Source: Bacteroidales bacterium UBA4345
GTDB lineage: Bacteria; Bacteroidota; Bacteroidia; Bacteroidales; Paludibacteraceae
Direction of reading: 5' to 3'
Length of the DNA stretch: 64,000 nucleotides
Assembly (NCBI GenBank): GCA_002396385.1
Contig: DGTD01000036.1
Location: forward strand, 9,217 to 73,216
The first letter of the stretch is position 1, and the number at the start of each line of letters is the position of its first letter. The notes under the pieces were generated by a model that worked only from the letters and a program-made list of their open reading frames with translations, did not search any database and had not been told where the DNA came from. Of this stretch, positions 34,851 to 42,989 are shown piece after piece. Position numbers and translations under genes: made by a program.

Positions 34851-35660
34851 TTATTCTTTTGTCCGCAGCTCTGAGTGCATAACCGGACCGTGTCCTTTGC
34901 CTTGCTCAATGTCTTTCCCTTGCTCTATTGCCTTGTGCAGGTATTTGTGTGCTTGTGTGACCGCACTACGCAGGTCCTCGCCGTGTGCCAGAAAGGTGGC
35001 GATGGCGGCCGAAAGGGTACAGCCGGTGCCGTGTGTGTTCTTTGTGGCTATCTTTTTGCTGGGAAGCACCAGTGGAGAATCTTCTCCTTTAGTATACAGC
35101 AGGTCGACGCTGTCCTCCCCTTCCAGGTGTCCGCCTTTCATCAACACCGAACGGCAGCCGGTCTGCATTATAGCAGAGGCGGCTCTGGCCATGTCTTCGG
35201 GTGTTTTTATGCTTGTGCCGCTAAGTACTTCTGCCTCTGGTATGTTGGGGGTTACCATTGTCGCAATAGGGAACAGTTGGCTTCTCACTGCCTCTATGGC
35301 GTCTTCCTCTATCAGTCGGCTACCGCTGGTCGATACCATAACGGGGTCGAGCACATAGTTGGGTGGTGTGTGCTTCCTTAAACGCGATGCTACTACCTCC
35401 ACCAGTTCTTTGCTGAACAGCATGCCGCTTTTTACGGCATCAATGGTCATGTCTTCCATGACGGCGTCTATCTGGTCGCCCAGCACTTCGGGGGCGCAGC
35501 CTTGCACACTGCGCACGCCTTGGGTGTTCTGTGCCGTTATTGCGGTAATGGCGCTGCAGGCGTAACCGCCCAGTGCCGATATGGTTTTTATGTCGGCCTG
35601 TATGCCGGCGCCTCCGCAACTGTCTGAACCTGCTATTGTAAGAATGGTTGAATATCTCAT
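34851..35660 (-). CDS. thiD: Hydroxymethylpyrimidine / phosphomethylpyrimidine kinase
   Basis: 269 residues, ribokinase-like fold. TIAGSDSCGGAGIQADIKT at the N-terminus and KNTHGTGCTLSAAIATFLA near 215 (anion hole and catalytic Asp/Cys region) identify ThiD, which phosphorylates HMP and HMP-P in thiamine synthesis. No other thiamine gene and no THI-box RNA is visible nearby; the 84-bp gap to the divergent membrane-protein gene is too short for a riboswitch plus promoter on both sides. Confidence 0.95.
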   Translation of the reverse strand: MRYSTILTIAGSDSCGGAGIQADIKTISALGGYACSAITAITAQNTQGVRSVQGCAPEVLGDQIDAVMEDMTIDAVKSGMLFSKELVEVVASRLRKHTPPNYVLDPVMVSTSGSRLIEEDAIEAVRSQLFPIATMVTPNIPEAEVLSGTSIKTPEDMARAASAIMQTGCRSVLMKGGHLEGEDSVDLLYTKGEDSPLVLPSKKIATKNTHGTGCTLSAAIATFLAHGEDLRSAVTQAHKYLHKAIEQGKDIEQGKGHGPVMHSELRTKE

Positions 35661-35744
35661 GTCTGTTGATGCTTCTTTCCCCTAAAGATACCAACTTTAA
35701 TTTATTCTTGTATTAACTTTGGGTGTATTTATTATCCATCTATT

Positions 35745-36689
35745 ATGTTCATCGCAAACTGCCGTATACCCTCGTCCCCTCCGAAGTTCGCCTTTCTGCT
35801 GACGGCTGTCATGGTTTTCGTGGCCTACCTTTTGGACGATGGTGTTTTCCTGCTTCCCGCTTTTGCCCCCCTTGCCTACGGTGCTTTTGCGGGCACTGGG
35901 TGTTGGGCGTGTGGCCGGAATGTGTTCGTTGCGGTGCTGGGCCTGTCGGCTCTGGCAGGCGTTGTGGCGGTAAGGGTTGGTGGAGGGGAACATCTGTGGG
36001 GATGTATGCTGGCGGTCTGTCTGGTGGTGTCTGGCCTTCTGGGACTGTCGCGGTCACGTCTCTTCCCGGCGTATGCTGTTGCCCTGCTGCCCGTCTATTT
36101 GGGCGAGGGGCGCTTTACCTATGTGCTGGTTGTACTTGCTATGGCTTTGCTGTTGGTGTGCCTTTGTCACTTTCCCAGAAACGGACGCCCATGGTCGGTG
36201 GCAGACTGCCGTGGGCGGGTGTTGCCACTCGTAATGCCGGTGGTTGTCATGTGCCCGCTTTTCTTCTTGTCGGCCTTGTTCGCTAATGCCTACTTTCTGG
36301 TGCCTGCGCTCTGGTATGTGTGTGCCGAGTTCTTTGGTGGCAGAGTGGGCGGACCCGTGCTTCCCCGACTCACACAGCTGCTTTTTGCGGTTGTGTTGGG
36401 AGCGTCGGCCGACAAGGCGGTCATGTCTCTGCTCCAATTCTTCAGTCTGGCCGACACTGGGGTAGTGCCGGCCCTTGTATATGCCGTTTCCGTGCTTCTT
36501 GCGTTGTTGCTCTTTTACCGTTTGGCTGGCCGCCGGCTGTTCCTTCCAGCATTGGCGTTTGTGGCGTTCCCTTTCTTGCGCGATGGTGAGTCGGCTTATG
36601 TTTTGGCCGCCGATTGCTCCCTCCTCTATATGCTGTTGGCGGCTTGTGTCGCACATCGTTTTTTACGGGGGGCGCCTAAGAATAGATAG
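35745..36689 (+). CDS. GC-rich polytopic membrane protein, unrecognised
   Basis: 314 residues with about nine to ten TM helices, almost no charged residues, and a short basic C-terminus (GAPKNR). No transporter motif is recognised. Base composition is markedly GC-rich compared with flanking genes, with frequent GTG/CTG/GCG codons. It is divergent from thiD; a link to thiamine or its precursors is possible from position only. The next gene starts at 36771 with its own promoter. Confidence 0.65.
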   Translation: MFIANCRIPSSPPKFAFLLTAVMVFVAYLLDDGVFLLPAFAPLAYGAFAGTGCWACGRNVFVAVLGLSALAGVVAVRVGGGEHLWGCMLAVCLVVSGLLGLSRSRLFPAYAVALLPVYLGEGRFTYVLVVLAMALLLVCLCHFPRNGRPWSVADCRGRVLPLVMPVVVMCPLFFLSALFANAYFLVPALWYVCAEFFGGRVGGPVLPRLTQLLFAVVLGASADKAVMSLLQFFSLADTGVVPALVYAVSVLLALLLFYRLAGRRLFLPALAFVAFPFLRDGESAYVLAADCSLLYMLLAACVAHRFLRGAPKNR

Positions 36690-36716
36690 ATGCATAAATT
36701 TCAAACGACACTAATT

Positions 36717-36748
36717 TTTGGCACTTTCCGCGATTTTTAGTAACTTTG
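36717..36748 (+). promoter_or_regulatory. Promoter of the glycogen-synthase-like gene
   Basis: -33 TTTG at 36717-36720 and -7 TAACTTTG at 36741-36748 with a 20-bp spacer. The start codon at 36771 follows 22 bp later. Confidence 0.75.
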
Positions 36749-36770
36749 CGCGTCAAATATTTTTCTTTTG

Positions 36771-37583
36771 ATGGAAGACGTTAAAATCTTATACATTGCG
36801 CAGGAAATTATGCCGTATGTTCCTGAAAGCGAAATCTCGGCAATTTGTCGTAAACTGCCACAGGCTGTCCAAGAGAGACAGAAGGATGTGCGCCTCTTTA
36901 TGCCTAAATTCGGCAGCATAAATGAACGTAGAAACCAGTTGCATGAGGTTATCAGGCTGTCGGGGCAGAATATCGTCATCGACGATACAGACCACCCGCT
37001 CATTATTAAAGTCGCCTCTGTGCCTGCTGCGCGTATGCAGGTTTACTTTATCGACAATGAAGACTTCTTTGTTCGCAAGGGTATTGCTGCTGACGCCGAT
37101 GGCAACGAGTTCGAAGATAATGACGAACGCGCTATCTTCTTTGCACGTGGCGTGCTCGAAACGGTTCGTAAACTGAGGTGGACGCCTGACATCATACATT
37201 GCCACGGCTGGTTTTCTTCCTTTATACCTTTCTACGTGAAAAAGGCTTGCAAAGAGGACCCTTTCTTTAAAGATGCGAAAATTGTCACATCTTTGTATAA
37301 TGATTCTTTCAAATCTACGTTTTCTAATAGGTTCGCACAGAAAGTTATGTTCGATGAACTTGCGGATGGTGATACCGATTTCCTTAACGGTAAGGAAATG
37401 GCTTACACCGACCTCGTCAAGTTCGCTCTCGACTTCTCTGATGGTGCTATTGTTAGCGGTAGCGGGGTCGACCAGTCTCTTGTCGATTACGCTAAGGCTA
37501 ACGTGAAGAACTTTACAACCATACAGGATAGTGAAAACTATGTTGATGAGTACGACAAGTTCTACAATGATTTGTTGAAATAA
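36771..37583 (+). CDS. Half-size glycogen/starch synthase-like protein (GT5 N-terminal domain only)
   Basis: 270 residues. It aligns with the N-terminal Rossmann half of GT5 synthases: VKILYIAQEIMPYVPES, VFIDNEDFF-type strand, DNDERAIFFARGVLETVR and WTPDIIHCHGW. The glucan-binding KTGGLGDV motif is replaced by PESEISAI, and the C-terminal GT-B half that holds the ADP-glucose site is absent. In Bacteroidota a protein of this length is common and usually sits by panC/panD and DUF4270; here only DUF4270 remains beside it. It is unlikely to make glycogen; a binding or regulatory role is possible. Confidence 0.8.
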   Translation: MEDVKILYIAQEIMPYVPESEISAICRKLPQAVQERQKDVRLFMPKFGSINERRNQLHEVIRLSGQNIVIDDTDHPLIIKVASVPAARMQVYFIDNEDFFVRKGIAADADGNEFEDNDERAIFFARGVLETVRKLRWTPDIIHCHGWFSSFIPFYVKKACKEDPFFKDAKIVTSLYNDSFKSTFSNRFAQKVMFDELADGDTDFLNGKEMAYTDLVKFALDFSDGAIVSGSGVDQSLVDYAKANVKNFTTIQDSENYVDEYDKFYNDLLK

Positions 37584-37600
37584 CTTACGTTTTCTGGCAC

Positions 37601-39124
37601 ATGAAATTCAAATCCATTCTCCCCTTTGCTTTCCTTGTTCTTGGCGTCAATGCTTGTACTGACGAAGATGAGGGCGTCGGGGCTTCTGTTCAACCCGTTG
37701 GCGACTTGCTTTCTGCTTTCTCTAACCGGATTGACGTTTCCTCTAGTTCTGTTTTTGTGGATTCTGTGCTTTATAAAGCCGACTTCCTTTACCTCGGCCA
37801 ATATACCGATACTTATCTGGGTACTACACAGTGCGAGTTCCTCTCGCAATTCGACGCCCGTATCGGGGGAATTTCTGTCCCCGATACCAGTTTGTTCTCT
37901 TACACCAATAAGTTGGGTATAAGTAAGGACTGGCTCACCAAAATTGACCCCGATTACGGTAATATTAAAGCTGTTACCAATCCGAATAAAGTGCAGGTCG
38001 ACTCTGCTTTCTTTTTGATACGGTTCGACGATGAGGTGCTTGGCGACACGAATGCGCTGCAAGCGATAAATGTGTATGCCCTTACGGCTAACCTGCCCAC
38101 TTTCGCCAAACATTATACCAATGTCAACCCCGATGACTATTGCGACAAGGGGCGCTTGTTAGGTTCTTTGGCATACCAGACCGCTAACCGGAAAATGAAA
38201 AAGTATGCCTCTAACGGCGATAATGAGATTCCGCGCATTCTTGAGGTCCCTATCAGTCTAGACTTTGCTAAGGAGGTCGTTAACGCCTATACGAAGAAAA
38301 GCGCTATTAAGAACCAGCGCCAGTTCAACGATAAGTTCCCAGGCATTTATGTGGCTCACTCGTTCAACGAGGGTGCTATCGTTAAGATTAACACTTGTTT
38401 CCTCCGGATTTATTACCATTTCCAGGGGAAAATACATACTACTTATAAGGGCAAGGATACGATTGTTGACTCTAAATCTTTAGGACGTGCCAACCCTTTG
38501 GTCAAGAGTCTATCTATTGCTTGCGACAAATCGGTTGAAAGGGTGAACGTTTTCAAACATCCCAACAATTCTTCATTGAAGACTTTGGCTCAATCTTCCG
38601 AATTCACTTATGCTACATCTCCTGCTAGCCTCTACACGCAGGTGGTGGTCGATTTCAATTCCATCCGCGATTCCATCGTGAGAAAAGTTGGTCCCGACTC
38701 TTCTAAGTTGTCGGTCAATAGTGCCCTTTTAAAGTTGAAGGCGGCTAGCATCAATTGGGATACCAAACTCAAGAAAACGCCTAACCAGTATATGATGCTG
38801 ATTAACAGCGACTCTATTGCCGATTTCTTCTATTGGAATAAGACGCCAGATGGACTCTATTCTTTCAATGCTGGTCTCGATACAAGCGATTTCTCTTTCT
38901 CGTTCGATCTCTCGCGTGCTGTTCAAAAACGCTTGAAAGGGGCGAAGAATTCTGAAAAACTGCTCGAAAACCTGGTGGTCATTCCTGTCTATATCACCTC
39001 TTCTGGTGAACGGCGTTACTACCACCAGCAGTTGTGGCCTACCGCTTCTCGTTTTTACAAGAGCTCGGCTGACGAGGTTAAACTCCGACCTTGTATCGAC
39101 TTGGTTTACACCCGACGCGAATGA
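37601..39124 (+). CDS. DUF4270 lipoprotein
   Basis: 507 residues. Lipobox VLGVNAC with Cys19. DUF4270 landmarks are the N-terminal region with STYLGxYTDTYLGTT-like text (LGQYTDTYLGTTQCEF) and the C-terminal FDLSRAVQKRLKG then LRPCIDLVYTRRE. Members are surface lipoproteins of Bacteroidota of unknown function. It follows the glycogen-synthase-like gene by 17 bp, a pairing I recall from other Bacteroidota genomes. Confidence 0.88.
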   Translation: MKFKSILPFAFLVLGVNACTDEDEGVGASVQPVGDLLSAFSNRIDVSSSSVFVDSVLYKADFLYLGQYTDTYLGTTQCEFLSQFDARIGGISVPDTSLFSYTNKLGISKDWLTKIDPDYGNIKAVTNPNKVQVDSAFFLIRFDDEVLGDTNALQAINVYALTANLPTFAKHYTNVNPDDYCDKGRLLGSLAYQTANRKMKKYASNGDNEIPRILEVPISLDFAKEVVNAYTKKSAIKNQRQFNDKFPGIYVAHSFNEGAIVKINTCFLRIYYHFQGKIHTTYKGKDTIVDSKSLGRANPLVKSLSIACDKSVERVNVFKHPNNSSLKTLAQSSEFTYATSPASLYTQVVVDFNSIRDSIVRKVGPDSSKLSVNSALLKLKAASINWDTKLKKTPNQYMMLINSDSIADFFYWNKTPDGLYSFNAGLDTSDFSFSFDLSRAVQKRLKGAKNSEKLLENLVVIPVYITSSGERRYYHQQLWPTASRFYKSSADEVKLRPCIDLVYTRRE

Positions 39125-39127
39125 TTT

Positions 39128-39562
39128 ATGGGTAGGATTCTCGCTTTCGATTATGGCAAAAAACGCATTGGCATTGCGGTGACCGACCCCTTGAAAATGA
39201 TTGCCAACGGACTTGATACTGTCGCTCCTAACGAGGTCTTTAAATTTGTTGGCGATTATGTGGCGAAAGAGCCTGTTGAACTCTTTGTGGTCGGACTGCC
39301 TAAAACGGTGAAAAACGAACCGTCGGAGTCTATGAAGTATATCGAGCCTTTTGTTAAGGCTCTTAAAAATAAGTTCCCAAGTATCCCCGTTGAAATGCAC
39401 GACGAAAGGTTTACTTCGGTGCTCGCGCATCAGGCCATGATTGTGGGTGGGGTTAAGAAGAAGGAACGGCGCGAAAATAAGGAATTGGTCGATAAGGTTA
39501 GTGCCACTATCATTCTTCAGTCGTTCCTCGAGGGCTTACGTTTCAAGAACGGATTAATTTAA
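39128..39562 (+). CDS. ruvX: Putative pre-16S rRNA nuclease / Holliday-junction resolvase YqgF
   Basis: 144 residues, RNase H-like fold. Acidic motif AFDYGKKRIG with Asp8, then VVGLPKT, the HDERFTS block (Glu after the strand) and VDKVSATIILQSFL near the end. The family processes the 5' end of 16S rRNA and was first described as a resolvase. It starts 3 bp after the DUF4270 stop and precedes def by 7 bp. Confidence 0.93.
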   Translation: MGRILAFDYGKKRIGIAVTDPLKMIANGLDTVAPNEVFKFVGDYVAKEPVELFVVGLPKTVKNEPSESMKYIEPFVKALKNKFPSIPVEMHDERFTSVLAHQAMIVGGVKKKERRENKELVDKVSATIILQSFLEGLRFKNGLI

Positions 39563-39569
39563 AGTATAT

Positions 39570-40124
39570 ATGATATATCCTATTTATGTATATGGCATGC
39601 CGGTGCTTCGCAAAGTGGCTAAGCCTGTACCTGCCGATTATCCTGAATTGCCGCAGCTGGCCGATGATATGTTTAAGACGATGTATCATGCCGATGGTGT
39701 TGGCTTGGCTGCTCCGCAGATAGGTCTTTCTATACGTATGTTTGTTATTGACCTTGGTGTTATGGCCGATGACAAACATCCAGAGTTCAAAGACACTAAA
39801 AGGGTCTTTATAAATCCTGAAATTCTTGAGTTTGGTCCTGAAACTAAAACGCAAGACGAAGGCTGCCTTAGCCTGCCTGGCATCAACGAATCGGTTAAAC
39901 GCTCTACTATGGTGAGGGTTAAGTACTTCGATGAAAACTGGAACGAACACGAGGAGGTGTTTAACGATTTCTTCGCTAAGGCTGTTCAGCACGAGTACGA
40001 ACACCTCGACGGAAAACTGTTTATTGACAACATTTCGCCGGTACGACGTACTATGAACCGGGGCCGTCTGCACAATATGCAGAAGGGCAAGGTTAACTGC
40101 CGATATAATGTTAAGACCGTTTAA
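39570..40124 (+). CDS. def: Peptide deformylase
   Basis: 184 residues. All three motifs are intact: GVGLAAPQIG, EGCLSLPG (metal ligand Cys99) and QHEYEHLDG (His141, Glu142, His145). It removes the N-formyl group from nascent proteins. It is in the ruvX operon, directly followed by a small gene. Confidence 0.97.
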   Translation: MIYPIYVYGMPVLRKVAKPVPADYPELPQLADDMFKTMYHADGVGLAAPQIGLSIRMFVIDLGVMADDKHPEFKDTKRVFINPEILEFGPETKTQDEGCLSLPGINESVKRSTMVRVKYFDENWNEHEEVFNDFFAKAVQHEYEHLDGKLFIDNISPVRRTMNRGRLHNMQKGKVNCRYNVKTV

Positions 40125-40141
40125 TTTTTCTTTTTTGTTTT

Positions 40142-40339
40142 ATGGCTCATCATTATACTATCAATACCCAGACTACTGCTGGAAAACGCCTGCAGAACGA
40201 AATGAGGAAGCGCATGCGTGAGAATATACAGCGTGACCAACTCTCGCGCGACAGTGCCGCTACTGCTGAAGAAATGATTGCCGACAAGGAACAACAACAG
40301 TCTGCCGACGATAATGCTGGTGATAAAAAGGATGAGTAG
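40142..40339 (+). CDS. Small charged protein after def
   Basis: 65 residues, hydrophilic, no signal or TM, with a charged helix (KRMRENIQRDQLSRD, AEEMIADKEQQQ). It starts 17 bp after def and is followed by a terminator, so it is probably cotranscribed. I do not recognise a family. Confidence 0.55.
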   Translation: MAHHYTINTQTTAGKRLQNEMRKRMRENIQRDQLSRDSAATAEEMIADKEQQQSADDNAGDKKDE

Positions 40340-40366
40340 TTCTCTGCTTTTCCCTTCTAGTATAAT

Positions 40367-40400
40367 GGCCGCCCTTTTCCCGGGCGGTCTTTCTTTTTCT
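40367..40400 (+). terminator. Terminator of the ruvX-def operon
   Basis: Stem GGCCGCCC / GGGCGGTC (one G-T pair), 7-nt loop, followed by TTTCTTTTTCTC. Confidence 0.85.
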
Positions 40401-40422
40401 CTTAGTTAGAAACAAGTATGTG

Positions 40423-40468
40423 AAAAAAAGAAGCAGCCACCAGTCGGCGCTGCTTCTTCTCTTTTTTT
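40423..40468 (-). terminator. Bidirectional terminator, mainly serving the minus-strand TerB gene
   Basis: Stem AGAAGCAGC / GCTGCTTCT with an 11-nt loop, flanked by an A run on the left and CTCTTTTTTTT on the right, so it can act on both strands. It lies 14 bp past the minus-strand stop at 40482. Confidence 0.8.
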
Positions 40469-40481
40469 TGTATGCCCAGCA

Positions 40482-40850
40482 TTATTCAATGCCAAGGTCT
40501 TTCTTCCATTGGTCGAACTCGTTTTGTTCGGAATACGATTCTGAACCGTCGATGCAGATGATGGTGTTGATGAAGTTTTTCATGCTTTCAAGCGTCTGTT
40601 TGCGCTCTTCTGCATTCAAATCTTTCAAACATTCGTTTGTCTCGTCTACGAGTTCCTTTAGTAGGTATTTTTGGTTAGTGACCTCTTTAATGATGCTTTC
40701 TGCATCGGCTTCCATTGCTCCTTGCAGTTTCAGATAGCCTATGAACAGGTTTACAAATGCTTTCTCTTTGTCATCGTATTTTCCATCGGCTGCGCCGAAG
40801 TGAACACCTGTTTTTGCCACTAGTTTGGCGAATTTTACTTTCTGGTCCAT
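40482..40850 (-). CDS. TerB-like protein
   Basis: 122 residues, fully helical and acidic. KTGVHFGAADGKYDDKEKAFV near the N-terminus and ICIDGSESYSEQNEF near the C-terminus match the paired acidic loops of the TerB fold, which may bind metal ions. TerB-type proteins are linked to stress or membrane functions, but the role here is unknown. It lies 17 bp after the low-complexity gene. Confidence 0.75.
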   Translation of the reverse strand: MDQKVKFAKLVAKTGVHFGAADGKYDDKEKAFVNLFIGYLKLQGAMEADAESIIKEVTNQKYLLKELVDETNECLKDLNAEERKQTLESMKNFINTIICIDGSESYSEQNEFDQWKKDLGIE

Positions 40851-40867
40851 TTTCTTATGGTTTGGGG

Positions 40868-41245
40868 TTATTGTTTGTTTCCGAGTATGCTCTTGAGAAT
40901 TACGGCTGCGTTCTGGGCTGCCGAGGCAATGTCTGTTTTAGACATATTGCCCAACGGGTTGCTGCCGTTTACGGCTGGCTGGTTCGCATTTGCTGCGGCA
41001 TTGCCCATCATTCCGCCCAAACCGCTTGCTACCACCTGTTTCAAGATGACGCTGATAAGGTCGGAACTGTTGTTGCCTGCCATCTGTTTCAAGATGTTGC
41101 CCACATCGAGCCCGTTGCTGCTCGCTGTGTTGTTCGAACTGCCTCCTGCCACTTGTTTGAGTATGCTGCCCAAATCAATGCCGCCTTGGTTTTGCGTTTT
41201 TTTACCGCCTCCGAGTATGGAGCCTAATACACTTGTCAAATCCAT
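40868..41245 (-). CDS. Low-complexity Gly/Ala/Asn/Ser-rich protein with ILKQ repeats
   Basis: 125 residues. Four short helices repeat an L-K-Q core: GSILKQVAGG, GNILKQMAGN, ISVILKQVVASG and AVILKSILGNKQ. These are joined by Asn/Ser/Gly linkers; the N-terminus is TSVLGSILGGGKK. The pattern resembles DUF937-like proteins, without firm assignment. It could form amphipathic helices on membranes or self-assemble. Cotranscribed with the TerB gene. Confidence 0.6.
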   Translation of the reverse strand: MDLTSVLGSILGGGKKTQNQGGIDLGSILKQVAGGSSNNTASSNGLDVGNILKQMAGNNSSDLISVILKQVVASGLGGMMGNAAANANQPAVNGSNPLGNMSKTDIASAAQNAAVILKSILGNKQ

Positions 41246-41336
41246 TTTCAGTATCTTTTTTAGTTCGTGTGTTTTTAATGTAACTTAAAGATACAAAATA
41301 ATATGATTAGTCAAATAGTGTTGCTTCTTTTTTTCT

Positions 41337-42005
41337 CTAGTCAGTCATTATTCTGTTAAGATAGGTGTTCCATGGAATGCTCGTCTTGAGGTCGGTTAGT
41401 AACTGCTCGACGAATTGTTCGTTATTGCCCGCTTCTTTGTCGGTATAGTTTTTACAGACCATAAAATCCTTCATTTTCAGGTATTCTATACCTTCGCAGT
41501 CGGCGGGGTAGCCAAGGGGAACCCGTTTCAACTTGTTCATGCAGGTAACCTTGCCGAAGGTTTGCAATAGTTCCTTGTTTTCTGCCACACTTGTCCATTC
41601 GTCGTAAAAGTTGGTGATGATGTCACGTACTTTTTTCAGCATCCCTTTTTCTGGACAGTAGACACCGGTGGCAATCATAGAACCGCCTGGCTGGATGTGC
41701 ACGTAGTAACCGCTCAGCAGACTCCGGCGGGCACCGTGGGGGGCTATGAATGCGCCGAAATGGCGTTTGTAGGGCGATTTGTCTTCCGAAAACCGGGTGT
41801 CTCTGTAAAACCTGTAGGTGCAGTCTTTTGCTGTCATGGGCTCTAGGGTGGGGTCGGCTGCCCTCAATTCGGCTATCAGGTACGAGGTTATCTCTTCAAA
41901 ATCGGCCTTTGCCCTTTCGTAGTCCTGCTTGTGCTGTTGGAAATACGGACGGTTGTTGTTGTCGCGTATCTCTTCCAGGAATGTGAGTATGCGGTCTGTT
42001 CTCAT
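41337..42005 (-). CDS. DUF2461 family protein
   Basis: 222 residues from ATG 42005, whose A is also the last base of the upstream TAA (TAATG overlap). A longer in-frame start would be read inside the transglycosylase gene. Text typical of DUF2461: FLEEIRDNNNRPYFQQHK, CTYRFYRDTRFSEDKSPYK, GYYVHIQPGGSM. Function of the family is unknown. Confidence 0.9.
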   Translation of the reverse strand: MRTDRILTFLEEIRDNNNRPYFQQHKQDYERAKADFEEITSYLIAELRAADPTLEPMTAKDCTYRFYRDTRFSEDKSPYKRHFGAFIAPHGARRSLLSGYYVHIQPGGSMIATGVYCPEKGMLKKVRDIITNFYDEWTSVAENKELLQTFGKVTCMNKLKRVPLGYPADCEGIEYLKMKDFMVCKNYTDKEAGNNEQFVEQLLTDLKTSIPWNTYLNRIMTD

Positions 42006-42925
42006 TACCTTTTCTTTTCGTCGTTTAAAATAGGTAGTCTCAGCACAAAGTGCTTGCCTTTGGGGTTGGGCAGCGTGTTTGAGCGGAGCCATGCGTTTTC
42101 CTCTTTCATAAGGTTGTAGTTCAAACCCCGTTCGCGGGCAAATTGGGCCAGGTTCTCTATGGTGGTGTCTATACCTATGGTGTCGCATGGCACTTCATGG
42201 TACAGGTCGCTCTCTTGAAGGTAGAAACCGTATGCCTTCGGATTTTTAAACAGCAGTTTCACGGCCAGTAGACGGAATACGTAGCGGTTGGTCTCTTCCA
42301 TCAGGTTCATCTCGTAGAAGTTGTCTGCCAGTTGTACCTTTTTCTGTTTTACCACCCGCCCTATACCTGTGTTATACGATGCTGCGGCCAAATTCCACGT
42401 CCCCAGCAGTTCGTAGGCGTGTCTCAGGTATTTGCAGGCGGCTCGGGTTTCTAACTCGATGTTGTAGCGTTCGTCGACGTGCTCGTCAACCTGCAGTCCG
42501 AATTCTTTTGCTGCGCTTGGCACCATCTGCCACATTCCTGCCGCCTTTGCGGGTGAGTAGCTGCGGGGGTTGAGGCTGCTTTCTATGGCGGCAAGGTATT
42601 TTAGGTCGTCGGGCATTCCTTCTTCCTTCAACACCCGCTCTAGCAATGGAAAGTAGCGGTTCGCACGCTTCAGTAACTGTAGTGTGCTGCTGTGGCTGTA
42701 GGTGAAGTTCATCAGTTCGCGGTCGAGCCGTTCCCGGTAGTATTCGTTGTTTATGGCCAGCTTCTCGCCGCACCATTCGGCTTCGGTTGGAATTTCTGGT
42801 AATAGAAGTTTGTTCTCTACTTGTTGCACGTTCGGCGCTTTGGGCTCTTCCTTGGCGCAGGCGGTTAGTGGCAATATGGCTGTAAGTCCTATTATTAGGG
42901 CTTTGTTGAGGTCTGCTTGTAGCAT
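42005..42925 (-). CDS. Lytic transglycosylase lipoprotein (MltD-like, without visible LysM repeats)
   Basis: 306 residues. Lipobox LPLTAC with Cys23. SLT domain: YLAAIESSLNP with catalytic Glu114, AAGMWQMVPSAAKEFGL, and AAASYNTGIGRV. It cuts the glycan strand of peptidoglycan to 1,6-anhydro-muropeptides at the inner face of the outer membrane. The C-terminal 60 residues resemble a degenerate LysM-like segment (IGIDTTIENLAQFARERGL), probably a wall-binding piece. Coupled to the DUF2461 gene. Confidence 0.9.
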   Translation of the reverse strand: MLQADLNKALIIGLTAILPLTACAKEEPKAPNVQQVENKLLLPEIPTEAEWCGEKLAINNEYYRERLDRELMNFTYSHSSTLQLLKRANRYFPLLERVLKEEGMPDDLKYLAAIESSLNPRSYSPAKAAGMWQMVPSAAKEFGLQVDEHVDERYNIELETRAACKYLRHAYELLGTWNLAAASYNTGIGRVVKQKKVQLADNFYEMNLMEETNRYVFRLLAVKLLFKNPKAYGFYLQESDLYHEVPCDTIGIDTTIENLAQFARERGLNYNLMKEENAWLRSNTLPNPKGKHFVLRLPILNDEKKR

Positions 42926-42989
42926 GTTTTTTTTATTGTGTTTGGTTGGGTCTTCGCTGGCACGCGCGGTCTTCTTTTTCCAACCCCGC

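Noticed and set aside
35661-35744. TPP riboswitch in front of thiD
   Set aside because: The gap is only 84 bp and the conserved CUGAGA and ACCUGA-type segments are not visible.
42006-42188. Longer N-terminus for the DUF2461 protein
   Set aside because: It would overlap 183 bp of the transglycosylase gene and is His/Arg-rich shadow sequence; the TAATG junction at 42005 is a normal coupled start.
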